From Macrothele yani (Eukaryota > Arthropoda > Arachnida > Araneae > Macrothelidae), in the NCBI GenBank assembly GCA_039090855.1, contig CM077023.1, forward strand, positions 79,025,127 to 79,089,126: a DNA stretch of 64,000 nt, written 5' to 3'. The notes beneath the pieces are model-generated. The model was given only the letters and a program-made list of their open reading frames with translations. It was not told the DNA's origin and ran no database searches. A program made the translations under genes and the position numbers. This document shows, in pieces, positions 1 through 11,997 of this stretch (positions are counted from its first letter, which is position 1; each line of letters begins with the position of its first letter).

Positions 1-27
1 GGGGTCGTTAAACCTAGTAAGAAAAAA
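1..27 (+). repeat. 3' end of a SINE-A copy, cut by the window edge
   Basis: The first bases (gtcgttaaacct followed by an A-rich run) match the last bases of the tRNA-derived SINE-A copies at 3102-3320 and 13451-13648. Only the tail lies in the window, so the 5' part should be just upstream. Confidence 0.6.
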
Positions 28-940
28 TAAGTGACCAAACTGGATATGTGCATTTCAAAATTCACCAGGGCATTTCAAATCAAATTTTGTCTATTTAAAT
101 GAATTTCGTATACAAAATTTCTATAAAGTAAAAAAAAACATCAGGCTAAATTTGACTGTAATCGGACAAATCGTCACTGAGAAATAGGCGTAAAAATCTA
201 AAATTAGTTATTTTTTCAAATTCGGTATCTCCAATTTTTAAAAAAATAAATTTTTTGTGTCAGGGGCTCCAAAAACTCGATCAAGATCTTTCCTATGAGC
301 CACCAACGGGGTCTGTATCTTCACTGGCTGCCGCCCTTCGCTTCCACAAAAAGAGACAAAACAGAGTAACTGTATACCAAAACTCACAAAATTGTAGCAA
401 ATGAAATTTTGCATACTTACTAAGGATGAATAGTTCATCCAGTATACCACATTTTAAGTTGATTAATCCACCCATTTTACCCCAATGATTGCCAAAGTTC
501 TGTGTTTAACATTAAGCTTCCCCCTGAACTCTGCTAATGGGTGCCATAACATTTTGATTAACATGCGCAGCAGAACACAAATCAACTATAAAAAGAGCGT
601 ATTATTTATAAAAAGGGCAAAAAAGTTGCGTTGCATACAAAGTGAAGGAGCTGGTAGAAATCCTATACGTGGAATATGCTGGAGTGCTAAAAGCTCAGAG
701 AAGAGAGAGAAAAAAAGCCATTGATATGCCGGGAAAATAAAATTCAAGAGTCGTATACCTATTTAATTCTTTTTTTTTTAATGACATGGTTATTACCTAG
801 TGCTGCATAATCCTTCTAGATGACGTCCCCTGCTGTTCACGCAACTATATGAGTATTTTGTCAATTTTGTCTTCTGTAAAATTAATAAATGAACTATTTT
901 ACCCAGAGTCAGGATGAAAAATACGTACTACTACCTCTGA
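28..940. other. AT-rich stretch, nothing recognised
   Basis: Short open frames occur on both strands at 238-724, but none shows a recognisable domain, codon pattern or splice context. I see no repeat family here. Confidence 0.5.
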
Positions 941-1012
941 ATAACGGTCGCTGCTCGGACCGAGAAAAAGTGCCTGTTGTTGGGAGGTGCCGCTGTTCGG
1001 AGGTTAGGCCTA
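941..1012. repeat. Short repeat built on a cggaggt motif, copy 1
   Basis: The segment has units of 16-17 bases ending in gttgggagg and gttcggagg, the same unit that recurs at 1618-1770. The two blocks are about 700 bp apart and look like parts of one dispersed repeat. Confidence 0.5.
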
Positions 1013-1149
1013 GGTTAACATTGTTAGACCGTTGCTTTGGCACAAAAGGAGAATAATTGTACAAAGCTAACGCACAAAGGAAACGGTTTCAAAGCATCTC
1101 CAAAAGTAAAATGTCGAATGAAACTCAATAAAACAATTTAAAATAAAAT

Positions 1150-1262
1150 CATGGTATAGAGGATTTTAGGAAAGTGGTGTGTGACCCTTTGTCTCAAACT
1201 TCCCTTTAGAAATGTCAAGCTAAGAGGTTAAGTTTAGGGTACGACGTAAAAGGGAAGAAAAA
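1150..1262 (-). repeat. Divergent SINE-B 3' fragment
   Basis: The segment beginning tagaggattttagga and continuing through ctttagaaat...aagctaagag aligns with the reverse-strand SINE-B fragment at 23405-23580 and with the complement of the 3' half of the SINE-B at 16692-17010. It is more diverged than either and lacks the tRNA-like head. Confidence 0.6.
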
Positions 1263-1617
1263 TAAAATGCTAGACAATGAAGTGGAGCTACACAGTTTGC
1301 TAGGCGCCCGCTGAAAACTAAGAACGGAACCACAGGGATCAATCAAAGATATACCGCCGCCAACATTTCACGCACCAGCTACTACCCTTCCCAGGTTGCG
1401 AGTGAAACATACACAAGAGCTGGAGTTCTCCTCACATAGAACTAATCTTTAACTCCTTTCTTTTCACTTAAGCACTCGCCGTAATTAAACCCATCGAGCT
1501 GGAGGCACCGTAGGATTCTTAATTCTTAGTAGCATTCTTTGTTCCTATCTTTTCACCGAAGAACCGAAGCAAACTCCGTAAAATTCTAAAGGACTCGTTA
1601 GATATCTTTCGGGACTG

Positions 1618-1770
1618 ACTGGGGTGTCCGTTTGCGGCTGTTAATAGGTTTCGCTGTTTGGAGCTTATTGTTAATGTTAATCCTACGGCAGCTGGTCTGT
1701 ACCAATCAAAACTTGCCGTTGCTCGGAGGTTACTGTTGTTCGGAGGTGTCCGTTAATGGAGGTTTCACTT
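1618..1770. repeat. 17-bp tandem motif block, copy 2
   Basis: Around 1714-1763 there are three consecutive units of 17, 17 and 16 bases, each ending in cggagg or tggagg. Looser units lie upstream (gtgtccgtttgcggctgtt). Shared with 941-1012. Confidence 0.5.
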
Positions 1771-2049
1771 TATAAGAAAAATGCTCAAAAACTGACTGTA
1801 CCTCAGATAAATCATGGTTGTAAGCCAAGTGGTTTAGTATACAGGGTTACTACCAATGAGATAGATAGTTTCAACATTTTATAAAACCAAAAACCATGTA
1901 AAATTTTGCCACTCACAATTCCATCTCCAATAGTAACGATTCAATTATATAGATGGCGTCACTAAAAGATAGCACAGGGCGCTGGGATACAACTCAGCAC
2001 CAAGCCCTGTAACAGTACGTTCTCACCGTCACGTGAGCAGTCAGGCAAG

Positions 2050-3000
2050 ATGGCCGCAAATGCTGTGGCGAAGGCGTTCTGTATGCTTGAATTAAGGGAA
2101 ACGAATTCCGTTACTGTTGTGCAACGGCGCTTTAGAACAACATGTTTCGAGAAATCACCGCCGAATAGACAATCCATCTACGACTGGCACAAGAAATTTG
2201 AAACAGCAGGATGTTTGTGTAAAGGTAAAAGTCCAGGGAGACCACGTCTATCTGATGAACAAGTGGACCGTGTTCGTGCCATTAAGAAACGCAACCCAAG
2301 GAAATCCACAACAGTGGCGGGCCGGTAGTTACAAATTCCACAACCGACTGTATAGAAAATTTTGAGGAAGTGGCTGAAAATGACTCCTTACAAACTTCGG
2401 TTATTGCAAAGTCTAAGTGACAATGGCAGAACCGTACGTTGCGATTTCTGTACAGAAAATGCAGAAGCGTTTTGAAGAAAATGGTTTTAGTGAACGTCAA
2501 ATTTTCAACGACAACGCGGCATTCCAACATGAGTGGGAAAGTTAACAAACATAACATTCACATATGGAGAACTGAAAATCCAAGAGCAAAAGTTCATTAT
2601 TTGCGGATTCCCCAAAGGTTAATGTGTTCTGTGCTACAGTATTTCCCGTAAAAAAGTGTATGGTTCCTCCTTTTCCGGATAACAAAAACAAATAAAGAAC
2701 ATAAAAAAAAAAAACCACTAACGGGAAGTTCTTATCTCCATATGCTAATTATTTGGTTGAGGTCTCAACGGCACGAAGATAGCGACAACTTCATTTTCCA
2801 ACAGGATGCAGCACCCTCCCACTGGTATTGAAAAATGTGTGATGCTTCTTCTGGAATTAATCGTCTGGAATTAATCAGAATTCTTACTTCAAGCATGGGT
2901 TGCAGCGGTCCCGCTTCGGCGAAGAAGGATGTGGGCTTGAGCTTCACGACTGGCAAAACTGGGTTTTCACATGACACCCAAGGTCACTGAAATGATCAAC
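2050..3000 (+). pseudogene. Decayed DUF4817-type transposase gene (DNA transposon relic)
   Basis: The first frame (2050-2328) encodes a helix-turn-helix DNA-binding region. It has the features of the DUF4817 family of mariner-like transposases: an AKAFCMLELRETNSVTVVQR start, then PPNRQSIYDWHKKFE and CLCKGKSPGRPRLSDEQVDR. The frame ends at a stop at 2326. Further pieces follow in other frames: a FNDNAAFQHEWESK-like remnant near 2495-2540, and THIWRTENPRAKVHYLR at about 2550-2600, where intact relatives read SGKVNRHNV.IWG.ENP. A QQDAAPSHW-like D2 motif sits near 2790-2825. At least three frameshifts and several stops are needed to read through, so it is dead. Terminal inverted repeats were not found and the boundaries are approximate. 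Family recognition is from the known protein family; the inactivation is read directly. Confidence 0.75.
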
Positions 3001-3101
3001 TTACGTAATAACTCCAACTGTTTATTCTTCCAAAGTCGTAGCAGTCGCACTCTTATGGAACGTGTTATAACAATAATGGTATGCAGCAACAATCACACTT
3101 T

Positions 3102-3320
3102 CTTGCCGCCCCGGTGGCGCAGTGGTTTAAGCGAGGGCCTCTGATCATTCGTCCAAAAGGGGTCCGGGTTCGAATCCCGGTAAGGCATGGGTGTTGTGTT
3201 TGTCTTACGGCACTGGTTCTCTCCCTTCCCTGGAACCAGTGACCTTAAATTAGGGACGGGCGACTGCTTATAGCCCATTGAGTTGCTCATGGTGGTCGTT
3301 AAACCTCCAATAAAAAAAAA
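3102..3320 (+). mobile_element. SINE-A, tRNA-derived, full length with target duplication
   Basis: The head looks like a tRNA gene: an A-box-like tggcgcagtgg, then a B box gggttcgaatccc about 45 bases later. A non-tRNA body (tcttacggcac...agggacgggcgactgctta) and an A-rich tail follow. An exact 11-base target duplication, aatcacacttt, flanks it at 3091-3101 and 3321-3331. This marks a retroposed SINE rather than a tRNA gene. It sits just downstream of the DUF4817 relic. Mobilisation would depend on a LINE in trans; which one is not shown here. Confidence 0.9.
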
Positions 3321-3847
3321 AATCACACTTTGGTAGCATGCAATTAACAGTAGCAAACGATTCATCATCTGACGGTAATATCAACATTGTGCGATCTCTG
3401 CACCACTCCACACCACTTTTGCTCTCGCCAACGTTTTATTTACATTTAACCACTGTCAGCGTTGCCAAAAAACGAACGAGAAAAGTCAAGGAAATAAATT
3501 GCCGTTCAGAAGGAAATCAAACGGAGAACAAAATTTACGTAGGAAATAAAAACCTAAAAGGGTGGTTCATTAGAGATGTACGTCACAACTTTTTTCAATA
3601 GGTGCGAATGAGATTTTTTTCTTAGTCTTTTTTGCCGAAGTTAAATATCATTTCCTTTTGAAACAAAACAAATGGAGGTACCATTGCAATGGCAAGAATT
3701 GCCATTTAAAAAGGTCGAACAAACTTCCGCAGTTTAGTACTCTCCAAAGATGAAGCTTAAGTGATTTTGTACATTGTTTGCATGCAAGATGTTTTTGGTG
3801 TTTTGGTAAACTATATTTGCACTGCCAAAACTATCTCTCTCTGTTTT

Positions 3848-4081
3848 CCGCCCCGGCGGACGAGTGGTCAGAGGCCTCAGCTTCAGGCAAGAAGCTCGTC
3901 CCGGGAGAAGCATGGGTGGTGATGCGTGTGCCGTACGTCACTGCCCCCCCCCCCCCCTCGACGGAGCTAGTGGCTCCAAATTAGGGATGGGCGATTGCTT
4001 ATGTCCCTTGGAGTTAGTTGTTCAGGCTGGGCGTTAAACTCCCCTCCCCCACCGTCTCAAAAAAAAAAAACAAAAAAAAAA
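3848..4081 (+). mobile_element. SINE-A, diverged copy
   Basis: It starts ccgccccggcggacgagtgg and shares the body block aaattagggatgggcgattgctta and the gcgttaaac end with the other SINE-A copies, but the B-box region is eroded and it holds a run of 14 C at about 3945-3958. The A-rich tail runs to about 4081. Probably an older or separate subfamily member. Confidence 0.75.
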
Positions 4082-7000
4082 CATTACTTCTGTCTTTTAT
4101 AGCAAACAACAGAAGCAATTCAAATGAATTTCAAAAGAATAGTTTCAACACGTCTTTTAAAAGTAAAAAAAAAAAAAAGTCCGCTTTTTATATTTTTGGA
4201 AAGGAACCTTCACATTATTCACAGCCTCAGAAAGTAAATATGAAAAGTGACTCGAAGAATAGCTGAACACAAGAAAAGCTGTCTAAAAGGCACAAGATTA
4301 GAATCAGCTCACTGGATTTTCAAAACATAGGAACTTAAATGAAGAAAATCTAGTCTCCACTTTATGGATTACGTATTTAACATTCTGTTTAATCAGGAAC
4401 GAAAAAATATAGTTATCGTTTGAGCAATTTTCACTCAACCTCACGTGAGGGACTCATTTTTGAGATTTCTACCCACTGATAAATTCAAGAATCTTGTGCT
4501 CTCATAATCTTATAATTTTAGTAAATAACCAACTTTAAATCTGGATATTTTTGACAAATATTTTTCAGTTCAGTTATTTCCCAGATTCGTTTTCTCAAAG
4601 AAGTACAATTTCAGGAGTTTTATCTAGTATGTAGTGGCTTTCTGATGGTCATAAGATGATGGTTCTTTAGTTCTCCAAATATTTGTAAAGCATTTTCTAC
4701 GATGTCATGAGAAAAATATTTGTCTAATGGTGTTTAAGAAAACTTTTACTTTGCGATTGTTGAAACCAAGATTTAAAACGATGATATCTTACCATCTTCA
4801 AATTTAGCAGGAAATTTAAATGCAACACTGAGAGTCAAAAATTTTGTTTGCTATTTTATGTTCAGGATATTTTACTGAAGTATTTAAAACTACTTTAGAT
4901 TTTAGACACCTCTTCCAACTGAAGAAACATTTTATGTGTCATAAAGCATTTAAAAATATGTGTTTATATTTTAGATTTTAAGGTTTTAAAGTCAGTACCT
5001 GATAATATAACTGATGTGATATTGTTTGGTTTACTTGACGGATTCATTTTTTCGTTTATCGTCGGCATTTTTATTTACTATTTTGTACGAGTGACTACAT
5101 TTTGCGGTTTAAAAAATTACCCAGTGGGGTTCAAATATTTATCACCTTTTCTATGAAAATTGGAACTCCCAGTTAAGGTACGTGAAATGTGAAACAGAAA
5201 ATCCAGGCAGTAGAAGAGAAAAATGTCGAAAAGAGCTTTTTAACTGGAAATGAAAGAAAAAGAAGGTGAAGAAAGTAATGTCTTATTTCGGAATTCAGTG
5301 ATGCCTGCAACAGAATTTGCAAAAGTGTTTCAGGAATCTTTCTAAGAAAATAATTCCATTCTTATTTCATGTGAGTATTGCTTCTGCTTTTTTAATAATG
5401 ATTTTTAGCATGACCGAATGAAGCGTTTTTAGTGGACAATTTTAATAGGTAGGTTTTCTTCCGAAATTAAAAGTCTTGAGATTTATTAAGTTTCCCTCTT
5501 AGAGTATGGAGTCAAAAATGTTGTGGCCATTGAATAGTTTCGTTAGTTGTAAATTTGGCTCCGCCTTAGAAACATATACTCTGCCCAAAGATGCAATCTA
5601 AATGCATCCTCACATAAAGCTGCACGAATAAATCCCAACAATTCCCGTAATTCTCTAAGGCCGTGTCTCCAAGCTGAGATGGCCTGAATAGCAGCAGTAG
5701 CCAATCGTTGCCCGGCAGCATTTCCGAAGAAAAAGAGCTCGGCAGTCTCCATTGGTTGATATAGCAAAATGCTCACCAATGGTGGCAAGGCGACCGTACT
5801 TCGAAGGAAGCAACCATTTCACAGCGCATACACAATTTCCTCCCAAGATTCCCATGCGGTTTTACTGCGCACGACGACATAATATTATACGTTGTTATTG
5901 TTCATTTTATTCTTCTTGCATTTTTATAGCTTTCATAGTTTCCTTTTATACTCAAACTTTTCTTTGTAATAAAAGAAAGTTCGGTTGAACAGAATTTACA
6001 CTTACGATAGGAGAAAAGACGAGAACTATGTGGTAAAACTTTGTGTTTATTCAGCGAGCAAAATAGGAAATTCTACATTAAAAAAAATTTGAAACTTCTA
6101 AAAATATTTTAGGTCCTTTGTCGCGAGTAATAAACTGAGCTAGGAAGTAAAATCGGTGAAGTGAATAGTTCTATTTTATGATATATGATTTTATCTTTCA
6201 AGACGATAACGCCATTCGTATGGAAAAGGTTTTTTTTTTTTTTTGTGACCTCGCATATTTCATTTGATGACGTAACATTTCTCGGCACAGTCCTTGGGGT
6301 TTATATTTATTCTACAAAAGAAAGCAGAATTTAAAAAAAAAATGAAAGCATCAGTGTACGCAAAGGAAGGTACACTGTAATACAAAAAAGTAAAAAAAAG
6401 AAAAAGAAAAAAGAAATCCTTTCCGAAACTAGTGCATGGAGCAGAAAGTCCGCATCTCCACCATAACGATAGCCAAAGAAGAGAACGGTACATATTTTAT
6501 GGCAACTTTGACTTGTGTTAACTGCAGTCTTAAGTTACCATAAGTTAGTACGAACTCTTGTGTATTCGCTTTTTAAAAACTTATTCGTTGCAAGAACCAA
6601 GTATAAATTAATGCAATATATTTTTTTTACGTTTCTTCTCACTTTTTCAGAATTTCAATTTTTTTATTACATACTGCACTGAATCAAAAAAAAAAAAAAA
6701 AACCTTGGTAATTGTGAATAATCATTAGTAATAACTGTAATGGAACTGGCTAGTGAGAATAATGTTAAGTTTATGAATTCTAATGTCGTGTAAATACTTA
6801 GAAACCTTAGTGGTAAAAGTTTCCAAGTATTTGCAAGACATTAGAATTAATGCTTCATTTTAATATGTAAATAATTAGGAATCATGCATTTTAAGGATGT
6901 TTTAAAAAGTTGAAATCGTGAGAAACTTTCGAAAAATGTATTTTTGGTTCTATTTGCAGAGGCAGCAAGTCCTCTAAATTAATTAGCATCTCGGCCAACT

Positions 7001-7236
7001 TTCTTGAGAATGATAATGCACCGGACGCCGGATTCCTGTGTCACGGATATTTAATTCTAGATTTTAGGCATAGATTTCAAGTCTCTTTTGGCAAATTTTA
7101 TTTCGCTTTAGTGCTCCTTTTCTTTTGTTTCCATGAAGCGTGAGAGAAATTTCGATGTTTCAGCCCTCTATGAAACATCGGAGACACGGTTTATTTAGAG
7201 ACGCCAGTTTGTCTCAATTTAGAGTCTGCACCTTTG
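4082..7236. other. Long AT-rich intergenic stretch
   Basis: No transposase, RT or host domain was recognised. A minus-strand open stretch at 5543-5850 has a protein-like Ala/Leu-rich look but matches nothing I know and has no clear splice sites. Homopolymer runs occur near 6230 and 6685. Confidence 0.45.
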
Positions 7237-7238
7237 TA

Positions 7239-8640
7239 CACTGGTGTGCAAAAATTAAGGACGAAGAGGAGAAATGAGCATAACAGCGGAACGAGCAAGC
7301 AGAGCGGACCGAAAGACCATTCAAGAGATAGACCAGGGTCCGGTACGGTAGGGCAAGAGCATATATGCAGCATGACGGGGGGGAGTGTCGGAATGGTATA
7401 AAGCATACGGGCGGAGTACGCTCAGCAATTCGGTGAAAGCTATTGCACGGTGTACATCGGTTTCAACGACGTCGATTTGCTGCCACCATGTGATATGGCC
7501 AACAGGCAATCCAGTAGACGACATCTGGATGACTTTACCCGAGGTCGCGTCATTGGGAAGTTGGAAGAAGGTCGAAGTGTGACTAGTGTGGCCCAGGAGT
7601 TCGGGATCGCTCACAGCATCGTTTCACGAACTTGGAGAGTGCTTCAAACGACAGGAACAGCTGTCCGAGAGTTTAGCAGTGGTCGTCCACGAGTAACCAC
7701 GGCGGCGGACGACCGGTATATTGTCCTACAGGCGAGAAGAGACAGACGGTAGACAGCGGAAGAAATCGCAAGGCACATGAAACAGACAACTTGACGTCCG
7801 TTATCGCGTTTTACCGTGGCCAGGAGGCTGCACAAAGGTGGTCTATTTGCACGACGACCAGTACGGTGTGTGTCATTAACGCCTGTTCATCGGAGACGGT
7901 GGTTTCTGTGGTGCCAGGAATACAGGAACTGGACACATCAGCAATGGGGTCGAGTTCTCTTTGCGGATGAGAGCCGATTTAGTCTGATGAGCGAATCTGG
8001 ACGTATACACATCTGGAGAGAGCAGGCAACACGCAATCACACCTCCAACATCATCGAAAGGGACCGGTTTGGAGGTGGCGGAGTTCTCGTTTGGGGCGCT
8101 ATCATGCTTGGTAGCCGTACTGACCTCCACATCTTCCTAGGAGGTTCAGTCACTGGTGTCCGCTATTGTATCGAGGTTCTCCTGCCTCACGTGCGTCTGT
8201 TTAGAGGTGCTGTAGGTCCTGAGTTCCTCTTCATGGACGACAACGCTACACCTCATCGTACAGTGGCTGTCGCAGAGCTGTTGGAGAGTGAAGATATTCA
8301 ACGCATGGATTGGCCCGTAAAGGTCCACGGACCTAAATCCAATCGAACACGTGTGGGACCTTCTCGGGAGATGCTTGGCAGCACGTCACCAGCCGCCAGC
8401 AACGATTCCGCAGCTGCAATTGGCGCTACAAAAGGAATGGGCCGCGATGCCTCAACAGCTCCTGGACAACCTCGTCCTCAGCATGGACAGACGTTGTAAA
8501 TCCTGCAACGCAGTCGGGGGTGATCATATCCCCGACTAAAGACTGAATTTTCTTGTCAGCCACCTGTCACATGGACGTTTCTGTCTTCTGTCCAGTTGTG
8601 CTCGAAGCTACCTTTTCAATAAAGGGCCTTTGTATCCTTT
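7239..8640 (+). mobile_element. Tc1-like DNA transposon (DD34E), 5' end clear, 3' end uncertain
   Basis: The 5' end is a TA followed by cactggtgtgcaaaaattaa, typical of Tc1 terminal repeats. I cannot find its complement downstream, so the 3' terminal repeat appears lost and the end is set by the close of the coding region plus a short 3' UTR. The transposase belongs to the same subfamily as the elements at 39649-41194 and 52074-53602. Confidence 0.8.
7495..8539 (+). pseudogene. Tc1-like transposase, broken
   Basis: A DD34E transposase that in its intact form binds the terminal repeats and cuts and pastes the element at TA. The N-terminus RRHLDDFTRGRVIGKLEEG starts a paired helix-turn-helix region with GRPRVTT between the two DNA-binding parts. 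The catalytic motifs are FADESRF (D1), FMDDNATPH (D2) and DLNPIEHVWD (E). Breaks are direct: stops at 7750-7752 and 7792-7794 in frame, then an extra A near 8320 that shifts the DLNPIEH segment to the next frame, which runs to a stop at 8539. The Met at 7495 is chosen because related copies start just before the HLDDFTRG motif. Confidence 0.88.
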
Positions 8641-9767
8641 GGATTCCTTGTTTGGACGGTTTCGCTCACTTGTCCCATATTCTTACATCTTGGGATCTTA
8701 TGGTATGATTTGAGCCGATGTGGAGCACTTTTGCACGACGTTACATTCGAATAACCGTCTCGTCTTTAATTTTAACCCGCCAGTGTATGTTGCAAGCGGA
8801 TTTGTATGGTCGTGCTGGTTTGATCCATTGGTTTCGTTAATTTCAAAGGAGCAGAATGAAAGAGCAGGCCCTCTTAATTTTTACCTTGATGCTTTGTATT
8901 AGCCGAAGCCGGCGCGTTTTTCCCATGGGGCTTCGTGAGGCAAAGGGGTGAGTTTGGTGAAAGCAGAAGGGGGAGGGGGGAGTTAAGGAGTCACTTCTAC
9001 GATTGGAAAGCGAACGGTCGCATCAAAACGAGGGCAGGAAGAAGGGCCTGGCGTGTTGGGGAAGCAGGGCTTAAGCTTACCCGGAGAATGGAAGTATTCT
9101 TGGCAGCACGAAGGAAATGACCACAGGGGGATTTAGGGAAGGAAATGTGAGTTTCAGGGGAACAGCGAGGAAGAATTACAGAGCTGGTGGACAACCTTTC
9201 TGCGATTAAGCAAAGAAAATAATAAAGTGCGCCATTAGAGTTTTAAAAGAATTGCGAAAAATTATTAGTTAAGCCTTTTTATTGTTTTCAAATACGCAAA
9301 ATTTGCAAGTTAACATAAGCAACTTAACACCTGTATCTACAACAGAAGATTACTTTTTAGGGCCATTCATCAGTACTTTCGTAAGGGGGTCCTTGGGTCC
9401 ATACTCCAAGTCTCCCTAAAAGTGTACTATTGTTAAAGGCGGTAGAGCCTTATCAAGACTCGTCGTGGAACGCAAGAACGGTACCCATCCCTGTTAATAT
9501 TCTCTCCTACTGTTTCCTTTCTGTTTCCCCACCCACCCATACTTCTCACAAGCAGTGGGGATTATGAGTGGGTCAGGGACATCGCCAAGAAGATGCGAGA
9601 GTGGGCTTAAGCCCACCCTGAAATTTGTCTTGCCCACCCAGTTCAAAATGTGCCATTTTTTCAGCATATTTCCCTTTAAAATATAATCTGAACTTTCCCA
9701 AGTAAAAAATAAGTCTTGTTTACGCTTTCCAACCGTAGGTTGAAGAAGCGTATATGCTCCAGCTTTT
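8641..9767. other. No gene recognised
   Basis: GA-rich short frames at 8935-9194 look like composition artefacts. No repeat family was recognised before the satellite-like block. Confidence 0.45.
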
Positions 9768-11070
9768 TCCGTCCGTCCGTCCGTCTGTCGGCACGATTAC
9801 TCGCGTAAAAATGGTTCGATTTCGATTAAATTTTAGTGTGTGTTAGGAGACTACCTGGGGACGAACGCTATTGAAAATGGGCGAAATGGGGTCAAAGGTC
9901 ACGGCAAAGGAGCGGGATCCATTCCATTACTCTGTTGCGTCATAACTTGCGTAAATATGGATCGTTGTCGATGAAATTTTAGTATATTGAAGGGGACCAC
10001 CTGAGAATGAACTCTATTGAAAATGGGTGAAGTGGGGTCAAAGGTCAGGACATAGGAGCGGAATGCATTCCTTTGCCTTTATGCGTCATAATGTACGTAA
10101 AATTGGTTCGATTTCGATGAAATTTTAATATGTGGTAGGAGAACACCTGGGGACGAACCCTATTGAAAATCGACGAAATGGGATCAAAGGTCAGGACATA
10201 GGATCGGGATCCATTCCATCGTCCTTATCCTATACTATTAAAGGAGCAATTCTTGTATGTATGTAAATTTTATTTTGAAAACGGCTTTAAGGAATTTGAT
10301 GAAAGTCGTTAACCTACCGTTTTCTGGTACTAGAAATCGATTTAGCTTAATCTCGACTTTAGGAAAATTCGTTTAGTGCGTTAAATAACCACCCCGAATT
10401 ACCACGTTTTAGTGTCATGGCGTCCTATTAATGTTACCCATGCTTAGAAATCTTATGACGTCACAATCTCACGATTGAAATGCTGGCGCGCGGTCACGCC
10501 ATCTGTCTCATTACGTCACGCGTTGTGCGTGGATCCTATTAAAGTTTTATGACGTCACACTCTTTCGAGCAGATGGTCGCGAATCCCATCTGCCTCATTA
10601 CGTCACGCGTTGTGCGCGTATGTCCGTCCGCACGATAACTCGCGTAAAAATCGTTCGATTTCGATGGACTTTTAGTATGTGGAAGGAGATCACCTGGGAA
10701 GGAACCCTTTTGAAACTGAACGAAATGTGGTCAAAGGTCAGGACATTGGAGCGGAATCACTTCCATCGCCATTATGCGTCATAACTTACGTAAAAATTCT
10801 TCGATTTGGATAAAATGTTAGTATGTCATAGGGGCCTGCCTGGGAACGCATCCTGATGAAAATGGGCGAAATGGGGTCAAAGGTTAGGACACAGAAGTGG
10901 GATCAATTCCATAGCCCTTATATATCATAACTTACATAAAAATGCTTCCATTGCGACAAAACTTTATTATGTTATTTCGAAGGTATACTGAACCGGTTCT
11001 GTTGAATATCATCGCAATGGGATCAGGGCACAGGACCGAGATTTATTCCACAGCCATTATCCTCATAACT
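9768..11070. repeat. Satellite-like block of 146-bp units, two groups of three
   Basis: A gtcc-type microsatellite at about 9770-9787 opens the block. The anchor gtcaaaggtc recurs at 9891, 10037 and 10183 and, after an interruption, at 10730, 10876 and 11022 (the last two anchors are diverged). Within each group the spacing is exactly 146 bases. Each unit also carries a conserved acgtaaaaat...ttcgatttcgatgaaatttt segment and a cacctggg segment. Between the groups (10210-10620) is unrelated sequence with its own duplication. No coding potential is apparent. Confidence 0.85.
10453..10620. repeat. Direct duplication of about 90 bp inside the satellite block
   Basis: Segments starting ttatgacgtcac at 10453 and 10547 both run through catctg.ctcattacgtcacgcg to a gttgtgcg end. 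They are separated by 94 bases at the start and 87 at the end, so they carry indels relative to each other. It lies between the two 146-bp repeat groups. Confidence 0.75.
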
Positions 11071-11995
11071 TGAGTAATGATTTCTGGTATGTTGGAAAGC
11101 GTATTATATAATCAATGCATTGCATGATTTTATTAACTTGTGTTTTATTTCATGTAGCCCTACGTATTTCCCCCTAGGAAGTGCGTTGTTTACGTCTCCA
11201 AAAAAAGTTATCAAAATAGCATCCGCTGGGCTATGAAAATTTAATTGTTCTCCACCTTTCCAATTCTCTTTTTCATGTTTGTATGGCCATGGGGCTAATG
11301 AGGAGGGTGGATAAGAATTCACTAAAGGGGGTCACTATTAATTGCTCTGCTGTTTGTTTTCTTTACAAAACAGGAGATTCCAATGCGCAAAGAGGAATCT
11401 AAAGCTACACCAGCGCTCTTAAGACTGCCCCGGGACGGTGAAAGTGCAGAAAGTGGCTGACGACTGCTTTGCAGGAGAGGAGTGCAAGGCGATGTCTCTA
11501 GCTTAAAGGAAGGTAGTTAAGGAAGGAGGAGGTATTGTGTCTGCGTGGCACGACGTTAAAATTTGATTTAGATAAACAAAAACAACATTTTCATTTAATT
11601 AAATTGTTCAAATACAGTACTATTTTTGTAAGCAAAAATGCAAAATTTTGAAAAGCATTTGAAGACAGTGCATTCAGAGCAAGCAAAAAGTTGAAGGCGA
11701 CATTCTACCAACACTTGCATCTTACACCAGTGGCGTAACTATAATTCGATTCACCTTAAGATGACACTGCAGTTTAAGGTACAAGAACCTACGCACTCAC
11801 TGAAACAACGGGGATGGACGAGAGTTATGTTCATCCGCGTCACTCCCCACTGTGTCCTGCTGTTTGCAGCTGTCAATCACTTCCCCATCAACTCATTATC
11901 ATCCTTACCTACGCATGCATGTGTTGGTCTAATTTTAAAACTTAATTTCTGAAAACAGATCATTTTTAGATTTGTCTAAAATAACTATATGTACT
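11071..11995. other. No gene recognised
   Basis: Only short uninformative frames are present and no known repeat was seen. Confidence 0.4.
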
Positions 11996-11997
11996 TA

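Noticed and set aside
3115..3180. tRNA gene suggested by A and B boxes
   Set aside because: The tRNA-like head is fused to a conserved non-tRNA body, ends in an A tail and is flanked by an exact target duplication; the same unit recurs at 3848, 13451 and 26800. It is a SINE.
5543..5850. Possible host exon on the minus strand (Ala/Leu-rich open stretch)
   Set aside because: No recognised domain, no clear splice sites, and a second overlapping frame is equally open. Left unannotated.
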